Shown in pieces: positions 40,372-49,813 of a stretch of DNA of 64,000 nt. Each line of letters opens with the position of its first letter. Position 1 is the stretch's first letter. Source of the DNA: Leisingera aquimarina DSM 24565 (GTDB lineage Bacteria > Pseudomonadota > Alphaproteobacteria > Rhodobacterales > Rhodobacteraceae); contig NZ_KI421504.1 of assembly GCF_000473165.1 (NCBI RefSeq), forward strand, positions 2,875,719 to 2,939,718. The letters run 5' to 3'. The translations under genes were made by a program, and so were the position numbers. The notes beneath the pieces were generated by a model. The model was not told the DNA's origin and did not search any database. It worked only from the letters and a program-made list of their open reading frames with translations.

Positions 40372-41553
40372 TCAGCTGTTCATGTCATACGCACGCTCGC
40401 CATGTACAGATAGATCGAGGCCGTTGGTCTCGCTTTCAAGATCCACGCGCAGGGATGTGATCAAAGCGGAGACTTTGACCAGCACGATGGTCACAACAAC
40501 GGTGAAGATGCCGACGATCACCAGCGCACCCAATTGCGCGGCCCAGGCACCGGCGCCGAAAACGGCGATCATGATTGTGCCAAAGATGCCGCCGACGCCA
40601 TGCACGGCAAACACATCCAGCGTGTCGTCAATCTGCATCTTGTTGCGGATCAGGTTGACCATTTCCTGACACAGCACGCCGGCAATAGCGCCGATGATCA
40701 GTGCTTCCACCGGGCCGACAAAGCCGGAGGCAGGGGTGATTGATGCAAGGCCTGCGATGGTGCCGGTCACCAGCCCAACGAGGGAGGCCTTGCCGTATTT
40801 GATCTTTTCCCAAAACGCCCAGGAGAGCGAAGCCGTGGCGGCAGAAAGATGGGTCACGGTCAGCGCCATTGCAGCACCGCCATCAGCGGCCAGTTGCGAG
40901 CCGCCGTTGAAGCCGAACCAGCCAACCCACAGCATCGCGGCCCCGATCATCACATAGCCGGGATTGTGCGGCGGGATGGTGCGGTTTTTACGCGGGCCGA
41001 GGAAAAAGGCGATGATCAGTGCAGCCAGGCCTGCGGTTTCATGCACCACGATGCCGCCGGCAAAGTCTTTGACGCCGGTCTCACCGAAGATGCCGCCATC
41101 CGCCAGAAAGCCGCCACCCCAGATCCAATGCACCACTGGCGCATAGCACAGCAGCATCCAGAGGCCTGAGAACACGAGAACGAAGCCGAAGCCTACGCGC
41201 TCCACATAGGCGCCGACGATCAGCGCGGGCGTGATGATGGCAAATGTCATTTGGAAGGCAAAGAACAGAACCTCGGGCAGGGTGCCCGACAGGCTGCCGG
41301 CGGTGACGCCGTTGAGGAACATCTTGTCCAGCCCGCCCCAGATGCCGGAGGTGCCGCCGCCAAAAGCGATGGTGTAGCCGAAGGCCAGCCACAGAACGCT
41401 CATCAAACAGGCAATGGCGTAGCAATGCATGAAGACGCTGAGCACATTTCGGGCACGTACCAGCCCGCCGTAAAACAGGGCCAGCCCTGGCAGTGTCATA
41501 AACAGGACCAGGGCCGTGGCCACTATGATCCATGCGGTGTCCGCTCCGTTCAT
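40372..41553 (-). CDS. amt: Ammonium transporter
   Basis: A 393-residue Amt/MEP/Rh channel with eleven predicted helices. The twin His residues are in VVHETAG and AVHGVGG, and the ammonia-site residues include FWEK in the middle of the protein and WIWGGGFL. The ATG at 41553 has AAGGAACAGACGG upstream. It is not accompanied by glnK, which usually sits next to amtB, so its PII partner must be encoded elsewhere. Confidence 0.93.
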   Translation of the reverse strand: MNGADTAWIIVATALVLFMTLPGLALFYGGLVRARNVLSVFMHCYAIACLMSVLWLAFGYTIAFGGGTSGIWGGLDKMFLNGVTAGSLSGTLPEVLFFAFQMTFAIITPALIVGAYVERVGFGFVLVFSGLWMLLCYAPVVHWIWGGGFLADGGIFGETGVKDFAGGIVVHETAGLAALIIAFFLGPRKNRTIPPHNPGYVMIGAAMLWVGWFGFNGGSQLAADGGAAMALTVTHLSAATASLSWAFWEKIKYGKASLVGLVTGTIAGLASITPASGFVGPVEALIIGAIAGVLCQEMVNLIRNKMQIDDTLDVFAVHGVGGIFGTIMIAVFGAGAWAAQLGALVIVGIFTVVVTIVLVKVSALITSLRVDLESETNGLDLSVHGERAYDMNS

Positions 41554-41692
41554 CCGTCTGTTCCTTCCCCTCAAAAACCGGTGGGATCAGGAAAAAGCGT
41601 AAGCGGCGCGCAGAAAAAAGAGGCGGGTGCCGGAACGGCGCACAAAATGCGGGCTTTTGCAGGAGTGCTGAAAAATTGAGCGCTGCCGCGGG

Positions 41693-42184
41693 TCAGCTGC
41701 CCGTTTCGCGTTCGATTTGGGAAATGGCCTGCGCCAGCAGTTCCAGCGCGTGGTCGCAGGTGGCGGCGCGGACATTTGCGCGGCCGATGGCACCGAATTC
41801 GACGGTTTCAGTCTCGGCCGCCCGGCCTGTGCGGGCCAGGCCAAAGCAGACGCGGCCCTCGGGTTTGAACTCCGATCCTCCAGGGCCTGCGATGCCGGTG
41901 ACAGAAACAGCCAGGGTGACGCCCGCGTTCCGCACTGCGCCGATCGCCATTTCCGCGGCGACTTCCTCGCTGACGGCGCCCACGGCGTCCAACGTATCTG
42001 CGCTGACCCCCAGCATCTGCATCTTGGCGGCGTTGGAATAGGTGACAAAGCCCCGGTCCACCACAGCGGAGGAGCCGGGAATATCGGTGAGCGCTGCCGC
42101 AATCATGCCTCCGGTGCAGCTCTCAGCCGTGGCGATGGTGATGCCTGCAGCAGCCGCGCGTTTGATCAGCTCACCCGTGTCCAT
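41693..42184 (-). CDS. CinA C-terminal domain / NMN amidohydrolase (PncC-like)
   Basis: A 163-residue protein consisting of the CinA C-terminal domain only: TIATAESCTGGMIAAALTDIPGSS, FVTYSNAAK and VSVTGIAGPGG. Stand-alone PncC deamidates nicotinamide mononucleotide to recycle NAD. It starts two bases after the pgpA stop in a three-gene run ispDF-pgpA-cinA. Confidence 0.9.
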   Translation of the reverse strand: MDTGELIKRAAAAGITIATAESCTGGMIAAALTDIPGSSAVVDRGFVTYSNAAKMQMLGVSADTLDAVGAVSEEVAAEMAIGAVRNAGVTLAVSVTGIAGPGGSEFKPEGRVCFGLARTGRAAETETVEFGAIGRANVRAATCDHALELLAQAISQIERETGS

Positions 42185-42186
42185 GC

Positions 42187-42684
42187 TTACATTCCCAAAA
42201 CGCCGTGCGACAGGAAGGCGAGCGCGGCGACACAGATGGCGGCCAGGATTCCCGCGATTATATCATCCATCATAACGCCTGTTGCGCCCTTCTGCCGGTC
42301 GGCCCAGCCGACGGGGCCGGGTTTCAAGATGTCGAACAGGCGGAACAGCACAAAGGCGGCAATCCAGCCCGGCCACAACGCGGTGATCTCGATGCTATGC
42401 AGCCATGCCGGCAGGGAAATGGCCCAAAGCGCAATCCATTGACCCGCGACCTCATCCACCACGATTTCCGACGGGTCGTGGTCAGCGCTGCCCGCGGTCA
42501 TTACCTTGGTGGCCCAGATACCGGCGGGAATGCTGGCCAGCGTTGCCAACGCCAGCAGAGGGAAGCCGCCCAGCTGGTGCAGCCCGTAGGCCAGCGGCAG
42601 CGCGGCCAGCGAGCCCCAGGTGCCGGGGGCGGGGCGCAGATAGCCAACGCCGCAGACGGTGCCGATTGCTTGCGCCGGGGTCAT
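42187..42684 (-). CDS. pgpA: Phosphatidylglycerophosphatase A
   Basis: A 165-residue membrane enzyme that dephosphorylates phosphatidylglycerophosphate. It has [17 protein letters not shown], the catalytic [17 protein letters not shown] segment and several membrane helices. The start overlaps the end of ispDF by four bases. Confidence 0.93.
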   Translation of the reverse strand: MTPAQAIGTVCGVGYLRPAPGTWGSLAALPLAYGLHQLGGFPLLALATLASIPAGIWATKVMTAGSADHDPSEIVVDEVAGQWIALWAISLPAWLHSIEITALWPGWIAAFVLFRLFDILKPGPVGWADRQKGATGVMMDDIIAGILAAICVAALAFLSHGVLGM

Positions 42685-43817
42685 GCCTTCACCAGGGCGG
42701 CAGTTGCCAGTGCCGCGATGCCCTCGCCGCGGCCGGTGAAGCCGAGGCGTTCGGAGGTGGTCGCCTTGATCGAGACACGGTCCGCATCGATGCCCAGGAT
42801 TTCGGCCATCACTTTGCGCATCTTTGCAGCGTGAGGGCCGACCTTGGGGTATTCACAAACGAGGGTGCAATCGACATTCGACAGGGTGAACCCCATCTCG
42901 CGCGCCAGGTTGGCGGCGTGGCGCAGGAAGATCTCGCTGGCGGCGCCTTTCCACTGCGGGTCGGAGGGCGGGAAATGCTGGCCGATGTCGCCGCGCGCCA
43001 GGGCGCCATAGATGGCGTCGGTCACCGCGTGCATGCCGACATCGGCGTCGGAGTGGCCCTGCAGGGTTTTCTCATGCGGGATTTCCACCCCGCAAAGGAT
43101 CACGCTGTCACCGGGGCCGAAGCGGTGCACGTCGTAGCCGTTGCCAAGCCTGATGTCCATGTCAGCTCCCAGAATGCGGCCCGCCCGGGTGAAATCCTCG
43201 GGGCGGGTGATTTTGATATTGTCCGGCTCGCCCGGAATGATGCGGACGTCAAGTCCTGCGGCGCGCGCCACCTCCACGTCATCCGCGGCGCCGCCAGGAT
43301 GGGCCTTATGGGCGGCAAGGATGGCCTCATAGCGAAAGCCTTGCGGGGTTTGCGCCGCAAACAGTCCGTTGCGGTCCTGAGTTCCTGTGACAGTGCCGTC
43401 TGTTCCAGTCCACAAAGCATCCGTAACGGCAAGTGCAGGAGCTGCAGCAGATGTCTCGTCCAAGGCGTTGATAATGTTGTGGATCAGGTCGGTGCCGACG
43501 CAGGGTCGGGCGGCATCATGGATCAGTACCTTGTCCACATAATGCGGCTTCAGCGCTTGCAAGCCGTTCATGACGGAGGCTGCACGCTCAGCACCGCCTT
43601 CGGCCAGGATCAGGTCGGGTTTGCCGGAGAATTCTTCCCAGGCTTCCTGATCAGCAGCAGAGAGGACAAGCGCGGTGAGGTCCACGCCCGCCTTTTCAAA
43701 GGCTTCGAGGGTCCAGTCTATCACCCGGCGTCCCTTCAGCGGGCGCCATTGCTTGGGTGTGCAGCCGCCTGCGCGGGTGCCGCGGCCGGCAGCGACGATC
43801 AGGGCGGCTGTTGTCAT
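42681..43817 (-). CDS. ispDF: Bifunctional IspD/IspF isoprenoid enzyme
   Basis: A 378-residue fusion catalysing two steps of the MEP pathway. Residues 1-222 are IspD ([32 protein letters not shown]). Residues 223-378 are IspF ([15 protein letters not shown], the zinc-binding [26 protein letters not shown]). The fusion is common in alphaproteobacteria. The ATG at 43817 follows GGACGAGGACCGC. It heads the operon with pgpA and the cinA-like gene. Confidence 0.95.
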   Translation of the reverse strand: MTTAALIVAAGRGTRAGGCTPKQWRPLKGRRVIDWTLEAFEKAGVDLTALVLSAADQEAWEEFSGKPDLILAEGGAERAASVMNGLQALKPHYVDKVLIHDAARPCVGTDLIHNIINALDETSAAAPALAVTDALWTGTDGTVTGTQDRNGLFAAQTPQGFRYEAILAAHKAHPGGAADDVEVARAAGLDVRIIPGEPDNIKITRPEDFTRAGRILGADMDIRLGNGYDVHRFGPGDSVILCGVEIPHEKTLQGHSDADVGMHAVTDAIYGALARGDIGQHFPPSDPQWKGAASEIFLRHAANLAREMGFTLSNVDCTLVCEYPKVGPHAAKMRKVMAEILGIDADRVSIKATTSERLGFTGRGEGIAALATAALVKA

Positions 43818-43999
43818 GCGGTCCTCGTCCGATAGGTCCCGCATTGTTTATGAGGTGGCGCAGGAAGTGGCAATCACCCTGCGGAATGTGCTTAAAAAAT
43901 AGGCAAATGAAGTTCAGGAACCGCTTGCGGAGGCGCATTTCATTGCTGCATAGCAAGTGCTTCGGGTAAAAACCTCTCAGTTGCACAAGGATTAGGCAG

Positions 44000-44986
44000 T
44001 TGTCCTTCACGCTTGGAACCACCTCTATGTCCCCGCCGATTGCGCTGGCGCCGATGGCGGGAATCACCGATCGCCCGTTCCGGGACCTGGTCCGCTCCTT
44101 TGGAGTTGGGCTGATGGTGAGCGAGATGGTAGCCAGCCAAGAGATGGTGCAGGCCAAGCCCGGCGTGCGCGAACGCGCCGAGCTGAGCGCTGATGCGGAG
44201 AACACTGCAGTGCAGCTGGCGGGCCGCGACGAATACTGGATTGCTGAGGCTGCGAAGCAAGTTGCCGGGCAGGGCGCACGGATCATCGACATCAACATGG
44301 GCTGCCCGGCCAAAAAGGTGACCAATGGTTATTCCGGCTCAGCCTTGTTGAAAACACCGGATCACGCGTTGAATCTAATCGAGGCTGTGGTGAAAGCTGT
44401 CGATGTGCCGGTCACACTGAAAACCCGGCTGGGCTGGGACGGCAATTGCCTGAACGCGCCGGATGTGGCGCGACGCGCCTGCGAGGCCGGGGTGCAGATG
44501 ATTACGATTCATGGCCGCACCCGCTGCCAGTTTTATAAGGGTTCGGCGGATTGGAAGGCGATCCGGACGGTGAAGGAGGCAGTCAACGTGCCACTGCTGG
44601 CCAATGGCGACATTGTGGATACTGCGAGTGCACGGCAGGCGCTGAATCTCTCCGGTGCGAACGGAGTGATGATCGGGCGCGGGGCTGAAGGCAAGCCTTG
44701 GCTGCTGGCAGAGGTGGCACATCGCATCTGGGGCACACCGGCGCCAGAGGTTCCAGAAGGAAATGCGTTTATCGAAATGGTTTCAGATCATTATCGGGCA
44801 ATGCTCGACTTCTACGGGCCCGATCTGGGCGTGCGCGTTGCCCGTAAGCATCTGGGCTGGTACATGGATGAGGCCGGAACCGGATCAGCCATGCGCCGGG
44901 CGGTGCTGACAGAGAAAAAACCGGCAGAAGTCCTTGCCCTTATTCCGGAGGCTCTGAGTGTGCAACAGCCGGAAGCCGCCGCATGA
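44000..44986 (+). CDS. dusB: tRNA-dihydrouridine synthase DusB (NifR3)
   Basis: A 328-residue flavoprotein reducing uridines in tRNA. FMN site and family motifs are LAPMAGITDRPFR, INMGCPAKKVTNGYSGSALL, ITIHGRTRCQFYKG and ANGDI. The TTG at 44000 has AAGGA eight bases upstream; the ATG at 44027 is the alternative. In Rhodobacter this gene (nifR3) heads the ntrBC operon, and here it also overlaps ntrB by four bases. Confidence 0.94.
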   Translation: MSFTLGTTSMSPPIALAPMAGITDRPFRDLVRSFGVGLMVSEMVASQEMVQAKPGVRERAELSADAENTAVQLAGRDEYWIAEAAKQVAGQGARIIDINMGCPAKKVTNGYSGSALLKTPDHALNLIEAVVKAVDVPVTLKTRLGWDGNCLNAPDVARRACEAGVQMITIHGRTRCQFYKGSADWKAIRTVKEAVNVPLLANGDIVDTASARQALNLSGANGVMIGRGAEGKPWLLAEVAHRIWGTPAPEVPEGNAFIEMVSDHYRAMLDFYGPDLGVRVARKHLGWYMDEAGTGSAMRRAVLTEKKPAEVLALIPEALSVQQPEAAA

Positions 44987-46062
44987 GGGATAGTGCCGCC
45001 CTCTGGGCCTCCTTGCCGGTGCCCGCGTTCTTGATCGACGCTTGGGACAGGATCGCCGATGTGAATGCGGCGGGTGAGGGGTTTCTGAATACCTCGCGTA
45101 AGGCCCTGGTAGGGCAACCCGTCTGGGACACGCTTGCCATTGACGCCCCGATTGAAGAAGCCTTTGCCCGCGCCCGTGTTCAGGGCACGCCGTTGTTCGT
45201 GAACGACATCGATGTCGGTTCGGGAAGCCGGGCGCCACTGCAATGCGGGGTGCAGATCGCGCCCTTGCAAGGGCAGGACAGGGTGATGCTGCTGATGGTC
45301 ACCCCGCGGGAACTGGCCGGGCGGATGACACAGACCCATTCCGCCAAATCCGCCGCTGCCTCGGCCATTGGGATGGCGGAAATGCTGGCGCACGAGATTA
45401 AGAACCCGCTGGCGGGAATCACTGGCGCGGCCCAGCTATTGAGTATGAACCTGAGTTCTGAAGACTTGGAACTGACTGAACTGATCGTCAGCGAAAGCCG
45501 CCGGATCGTGAAACTTCTGGATCAGGTGGAGCAGTTCGGCAATCTGACCGAGCCGGCGTTCAAGCCGGTGAACCTGCATGATGTGCTGGACCGGGCCCGG
45601 CGGTCGGCGCTGCTGGGCTTCGGTGCCCGTATGACCATAACGGAAAACTACGACCCCTCGCTGCCGATGGCCTGGGGCGATGCGGACCAGCTGCTGCAAG
45701 TGGTGTTGAACCTTCTCAAGAATGCCTCGGAAGCGGCTGATTCGAAGGGGGGGAAAGTGTCCATCCGCACTTTCTACGAACACTCCTTCCGGCTGCGCCG
45801 CAGTGACGGAACCGGCAAGCTGCTGCCTTTGCAGATCGAGATCACCGACGATGGTCCAGGGCTGCCGGACAAAATCAAAGATGACATTTTCGACCCGTTT
45901 GTATCGGGCCGGGAAAATGGCACCGGGCTGGGGCTTGCGTTGGTGAGCAAGATTATCTCGGAACACAATGGCTGGATATCCGTAAGCTCGGTTCCCGGGC
46001 GCACGGTGTTCCGGCTGTCGCTGTCGCGCGTGCCGCGTGACGCAAAACCGCAGGAGAGCTGA
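44983..46062 (+). CDS. ntrB: Nitrogen regulation sensor kinase NtrB
   Basis: A 359-residue soluble histidine kinase. An N-terminal PAS domain (10-110) is followed by the phosphoacceptor His137 in EMLAHEIKNPLAG, an N box (LLKNASEA), and GTGLGLALV in the ATP lid. It phosphorylates NtrC when nitrogen is scarce and is controlled by PII. Translation is coupled to dusB. Confidence 0.95.
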   Translation: MRDSAALWASLPVPAFLIDAWDRIADVNAAGEGFLNTSRKALVGQPVWDTLAIDAPIEEAFARARVQGTPLFVNDIDVGSGSRAPLQCGVQIAPLQGQDRVMLLMVTPRELAGRMTQTHSAKSAAASAIGMAEMLAHEIKNPLAGITGAAQLLSMNLSSEDLELTELIVSESRRIVKLLDQVEQFGNLTEPAFKPVNLHDVLDRARRSALLGFGARMTITENYDPSLPMAWGDADQLLQVVLNLLKNASEAADSKGGKVSIRTFYEHSFRLRRSDGTGKLLPLQIEITDDGPGLPDKIKDDIFDPFVSGRENGTGLGLALVSKIISEHNGWISVSSVPGRTVFRLSLSRVPRDAKPQES

Positions 46063-46065
46063 TCC

Positions 46066-47433
46066 ATGGACGGCACCGTTCTGGTCGCAGATGACGACCG
46101 CACAATCCGCACTGTTTTGACCCAGGCACTGACGCGCGCGGGCTGCAAGGTGCATGCGACCTCCTCGCTGACAACGCTGATGCGCTGGGTGGCTGAGGGT
46201 AAGGGCGATGCCGTCATTTCAGACGTGATGATGCCTGATGGAAACGGGCTGGAGATGCTGCCCAAGATCCAGGCCGACCGGCCCGGCCTGCCGGTGATTG
46301 TGATTTCGGCGCAGAACACCATCATGACTGCCATCAAGGCAGAGGAAGCCGAGGCATATGATTACCTGCCTAAGCCCTTTGATCTGCCGGAGCTGATGAA
46401 GCGCACCGCCAAGGCACTGGCAGCCAAACGGGTGGCGCCTGTTGCCTCGAAGACCGCGGTGCAAGACCATCCGGAAGAGCTGCCGTTGATTGGACGCAGC
46501 GAGGTCATGCAAGCGTTGTACCGGCTGATTGCGCGGGTGATGAATACTGAGCTTCCGCTGTTGATCACTGGTGAAAGCGGCACCGGCAAGTCTCTGATTG
46601 CGCAAGCTATTCATGACTTTTCAGACCGGCGGACTTTGCCCTTTATCCACGCGGATGCGGCGGCATTGATCGAGCTGGAAGGCCCGGCGCGGCTGCTGGC
46701 CCAGGCCAAAGGCGGCTCGCTGGTGATTGACGAATTGGCGGACCTTCCGGAAGAAGCGCAGGCTCGGCTGGTGCGGATGATGGACACACCGGGCGACCAT
46801 GCCCCGCGCTTCATTGCGTCCAGTCAGAAAGACCTGACCGCGGCCATGGAGGCCGGTGAGCTGCGCCAGGATCTCTACTACCGGATCTGCGGCACCGCGC
46901 TGCATGTGCCGGCGTTGCGTGAGCGGGTGGAGGATATTCCGCTGCTGGCGGAGCATTTTCTGATCCGGGCCGAGAACGAAGGCGCGCCGCACCGCGAGCT
47001 GAGCGAGGGCGCGCGCGAAGCGCTGCGCCATTTCGGCTGGCCTGGCAACGTCCGCCAGCTGGAAAACACCGTCCGGCGACTGGCGTTGACGGCCCGCGGC
47101 GAGGAAATCAGCCAGGCCGATGCCGCCGCTGTGCTGGGGCCGCAGAGCGGGCCGGAGCCCGCGGTGGCTGGCCTTGCCAATGAAAAGCTTTCTGAGTCGG
47201 TGGGTCGTCATCTGCAGCGGTATTTCGATCTGCATGGCGACTTGCTGCCACCGCCAGGCCTCTATATGCGGCTGCTGCGCGAAGTAGAGACGCCGCTGAT
47301 CGAAATCGCGCTGGCGGCGACCGGCGGCAACCAGGCAAAATGCGCCGAATTGCTGGGGATAAACCGGAATACTTTGCGAAAGAAGATCACCGATCTGGAT
47401 ATTGAGGTGACACGCCGCCGCAAACTGATGTAA
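46066..47433 (+). CDS. ntrC: Nitrogen regulator NtrC lacking the sigma-54 contact loop
   Basis: A 455-residue regulator. The receiver has phosphoacceptor Asp53 (ISDVMMPDG). The AAA+ domain has Walker A GESGTGKS and Walker B SLVIDEL. The stretch between them that normally holds the GAFTGA loop is shortened to [19 protein letters not shown], so the sigma-54 contact is missing. The C-terminal Fis-type helix-turn-helix is [19 protein letters not shown]. This matches Rhodobacter capsulatus NtrC, which activates sigma-70 RNA polymerase. Confidence 0.95.
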   Translation: MDGTVLVADDDRTIRTVLTQALTRAGCKVHATSSLTTLMRWVAEGKGDAVISDVMMPDGNGLEMLPKIQADRPGLPVIVISAQNTIMTAIKAEEAEAYDYLPKPFDLPELMKRTAKALAAKRVAPVASKTAVQDHPEELPLIGRSEVMQALYRLIARVMNTELPLLITGESGTGKSLIAQAIHDFSDRRTLPFIHADAAALIELEGPARLLAQAKGGSLVIDELADLPEEAQARLVRMMDTPGDHAPRFIASSQKDLTAAMEAGELRQDLYYRICGTALHVPALRERVEDIPLLAEHFLIRAENEGAPHRELSEGAREALRHFGWPGNVRQLENTVRRLALTARGEEISQADAAAVLGPQSGPEPAVAGLANEKLSESVGRHLQRYFDLHGDLLPPPGLYMRLLREVETPLIEIALAATGGNQAKCAELLGINRNTLRKKITDLDIEVTRRRKLM

Positions 47434-47495
47434 TATCGCCACAGAAATGTGACCTTGTTGTGAATTTCCTAGGCAGGGCCACGAGATATGGCGGT

Positions 47496-47510
47496 GACTC
47501 GCAAAGAGTC
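47496..47510. promoter_or_regulatory. Paired GANTC sites ahead of ntrY
   Basis: GACTC (47496) and GAGTC (47506) form an inverted repeat in the 100 bp ntrC-ntrY gap. GANTC is the CcrM methylation site of alphaproteobacteria. The arrangement may also form a small hairpin. Any regulatory role is conjectural. Confidence 0.35.
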
Positions 47511-47533
47511 GCACATCAGGATGAGGGCAGTCA

Positions 47534-49813
47534 GTGGCGCATAAGTCACATCTGAGGGCGGCATACGGGCCTTTTGCGGCCTTGGACCGGTGGCGGAGAA
47601 CCCGCCGGGCGCGCAATATCGGTACCATCGGCCTGGTTCTGCTGGGACCGGTGCTGGCGCTGGCGACCTTCCTGATTATCGGCCCGTTCGGGCAAGGAGC
47701 ATCTTCCCGGCCATTGCGGCTGATTCTGCTGGCCGACCTGGTTTATATTCTCACCATCGCAGCGCTGGTTATGGCCCAGATCGTTCGGCTGTTTGCGGCG
47801 CGGCGCTCCAAATCAGCGGGATCCCGCCTGCATCTAAGGCTGATCGGCGCCTTTGGATTTCTGGCGCTGATCCCCACCGTCATCGTCGCTGTGTTTGCCG
47901 TGCTGACGGTGAATGTCGGGCTTGAGGGCTGGTTTTCCCAGCGGGTGCGGCAGGTGATCGGCAGTTCGCTGGCGGCGGCGGACGCCTATCAGGCGCAGCA
48001 GAAAAACGACCTGAGCGAAGATGCCCGGGCACTGGCGCGCTATCTGGATAACAGCCGTGCTCGCAGTTTCTTCATCAATGATGCTGAGCTTCGTCTGGTG
48101 CTGTCACAAGGCCAGCTGCAAATCCAGCGCGGGCTGCGCGAAGCTTATATTGTCGACAGTGCCGGCCTGATCCGGGCGCGGGGCGAGCGGTCTTACGAGT
48201 TCGATTTTGAGAAGCCGAACGACCGCCAGATCGGTGTCGCCCGTGCGGACGGTTTCCTGCTGATCGAGGATTGGAGCAACAGTGAATTCCGCGCGCTGGT
48301 GCGGCTGGAGGCGTTTGTCGACCGGTTCCTCTACATCAGCCGCGATGTGGACGGCGAGCTTCTGAACCTTCTGGATGACACCCAGGAAACAGCCCATCTG
48401 TATCAGCAGCTGGAAAGCGAGCGCGGCAGGGTGCTGTTTGAATTTGCGCTGCTCTATCTCGGTTTTGCAGTGATCCTGATCCTTGCGGCGATGTGGCTGG
48501 GTATGTGGTTTGCCGAACGGCTGTCACGTCCGGTCGGACGGTTGACGGTGGCGGCGCAGCGGGTTGGTTCCGGCAATCTGGATGTGCAGGTGCCGATTGA
48601 TGACGGCGGTGATGAAATCTCCCAATTGGGTCAGTATTTCAATCAGATGACGCGCGAACTTAAGGCGCAGCACGGGCGCCTTGTGGACAATACCCGCCAG
48701 ATTGAACGCCGCCGCCGCCTGTTCGACTCGGTGCTGTCATCCGTGACGTCCGGGGTTGTCGGGCTGGATGCCGACGGGCGTGTCACCTTTGTGAACCGCT
48801 CGGCTGAGCGGCTTCTGGACTGGCAGGAGGATCAGCAATCGCTGGCGCTGTCTGTAGCAGTGCCGGAGTTCGGGCCGCTGTTTGTGGAATTGATCGAAAC
48901 CAGCGCCGAAGTGGTGCAAGAGGAAATCAAAGTTACTCGTCAGGGCCGGCTTGAAAACCTGCTGGTTCGGATGTCGCCGCGCCGGTCGGAACAGGGCCGG
49001 TTGGAAGGTTATGTGGTGGCATTTGATGATGTGACCGACCTTGTCAGCGCCCAGCGGATGGCGGCCTGGGGCGATGTGGCGCGCCGGATTGCCCATGAGA
49101 TCAAGAACCCGCTGACCCCGATCCAGCTGAGCGCGGAGCGGATCAAACGCAAATTCGCTCCCAAACTGGGTGAGGAGAACAGCGATCAGCTGCAATCCAT
49201 GACTGATGTGATCGTGCGCCAGACCAATGATTTGCGCAGGATCGTCGATGAATTCTCGAAATTCGCCCGCATGCCGGAACCGGAGCGGCGCGAAGAGGAT
49301 CTGGTCAAACTGCTGCGGGATGCAGTCATCCTGCAGCAGCAGGGCCAGCCCGGTGTCCGGATCAAGGCGGAGCTGTCCGAGGCAGCCATGCCTTCGGATC
49401 TGGATGCCACAATGATTGGTCAGGCCTTGACCAATCTGATCAAAAACGCAGGCGAAGCCATTGAAAGCCTGCAGATAAAGAAAAACCCGCAGGGGCTGGT
49501 GCCGGAAATCCGGGTGGCGGCAGTCAAGGCGGGCAATTTCTATGAAGTCCGTATTGCCGACAACGGCATCGGCTTGCCCGAAGACCGGGCCCGGCTGTTT
49601 GAGCCTTATGTGACCACGCGGGATGCGGGCACCGGGCTGGGGCTGCCGATCGTTAAAAAAATCATCGAAGAGCACGGGGGCACGCTGACGCTGGAAGACG
49701 CCCCGGTATTCGAGGGACACGCGCATTACGGCGCGATGGCGGTAATCCGCCTGCCCGCCGCAAACCGGGCAGCGGCGCCAAACAAGAGCACAGTGAAAGC
49801 AGGTCTGACATGA
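47534..49813 (+). CDS. ntrY: Membrane nitrogen/redox sensor kinase NtrY
   Basis: A 759-residue histidine kinase. Three hydrophobic segments lie in the first 140 residues, with a fourth (LLYLGFAVILILAAMWLGMW) near 312-335. These enclose a periplasmic sensor part. A HAMP domain, a PAS domain (about 385-500), phosphoacceptor His521 in RRIAHEIKNPLTP and the ATP lid GTGLGLPIV follow. The GTG start has GAGGG upstream. The stop overlaps ntrX by four bases. In relatives NtrY senses nitrogen or redox state. Confidence 0.94.
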   Translation: MAHKSHLRAAYGPFAALDRWRRTRRARNIGTIGLVLLGPVLALATFLIIGPFGQGASSRPLRLILLADLVYILTIAALVMAQIVRLFAARRSKSAGSRLHLRLIGAFGFLALIPTVIVAVFAVLTVNVGLEGWFSQRVRQVIGSSLAAADAYQAQQKNDLSEDARALARYLDNSRARSFFINDAELRLVLSQGQLQIQRGLREAYIVDSAGLIRARGERSYEFDFEKPNDRQIGVARADGFLLIEDWSNSEFRALVRLEAFVDRFLYISRDVDGELLNLLDDTQETAHLYQQLESERGRVLFEFALLYLGFAVILILAAMWLGMWFAERLSRPVGRLTVAAQRVGSGNLDVQVPIDDGGDEISQLGQYFNQMTRELKAQHGRLVDNTRQIERRRRLFDSVLSSVTSGVVGLDADGRVTFVNRSAERLLDWQEDQQSLALSVAVPEFGPLFVELIETSAEVVQEEIKVTRQGRLENLLVRMSPRRSEQGRLEGYVVAFDDVTDLVSAQRMAAWGDVARRIAHEIKNPLTPIQLSAERIKRKFAPKLGEENSDQLQSMTDVIVRQTNDLRRIVDEFSKFARMPEPERREEDLVKLLRDAVILQQQGQPGVRIKAELSEAAMPSDLDATMIGQALTNLIKNAGEAIESLQIKKNPQGLVPEIRVAAVKAGNFYEVRIADNGIGLPEDRARLFEPYVTTRDAGTGLGLPIVKKIIEEHGGTLTLEDAPVFEGHAHYGAMAVIRLPAANRAAAPNKSTVKAGLT

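Noticed and set aside
41554-41692. An NtrC binding site upstream of amt
   Set aside because: There are several GC and TGC words but no convincing symmetrical GCAC-N-GTGC site.
42405-43835. A 476-codon plus-strand open frame opposite pgpA and ispDF
   Set aside because: It is antisense to clear enzyme genes and its sequence is Arg/Ala/Gly-rich without motifs.
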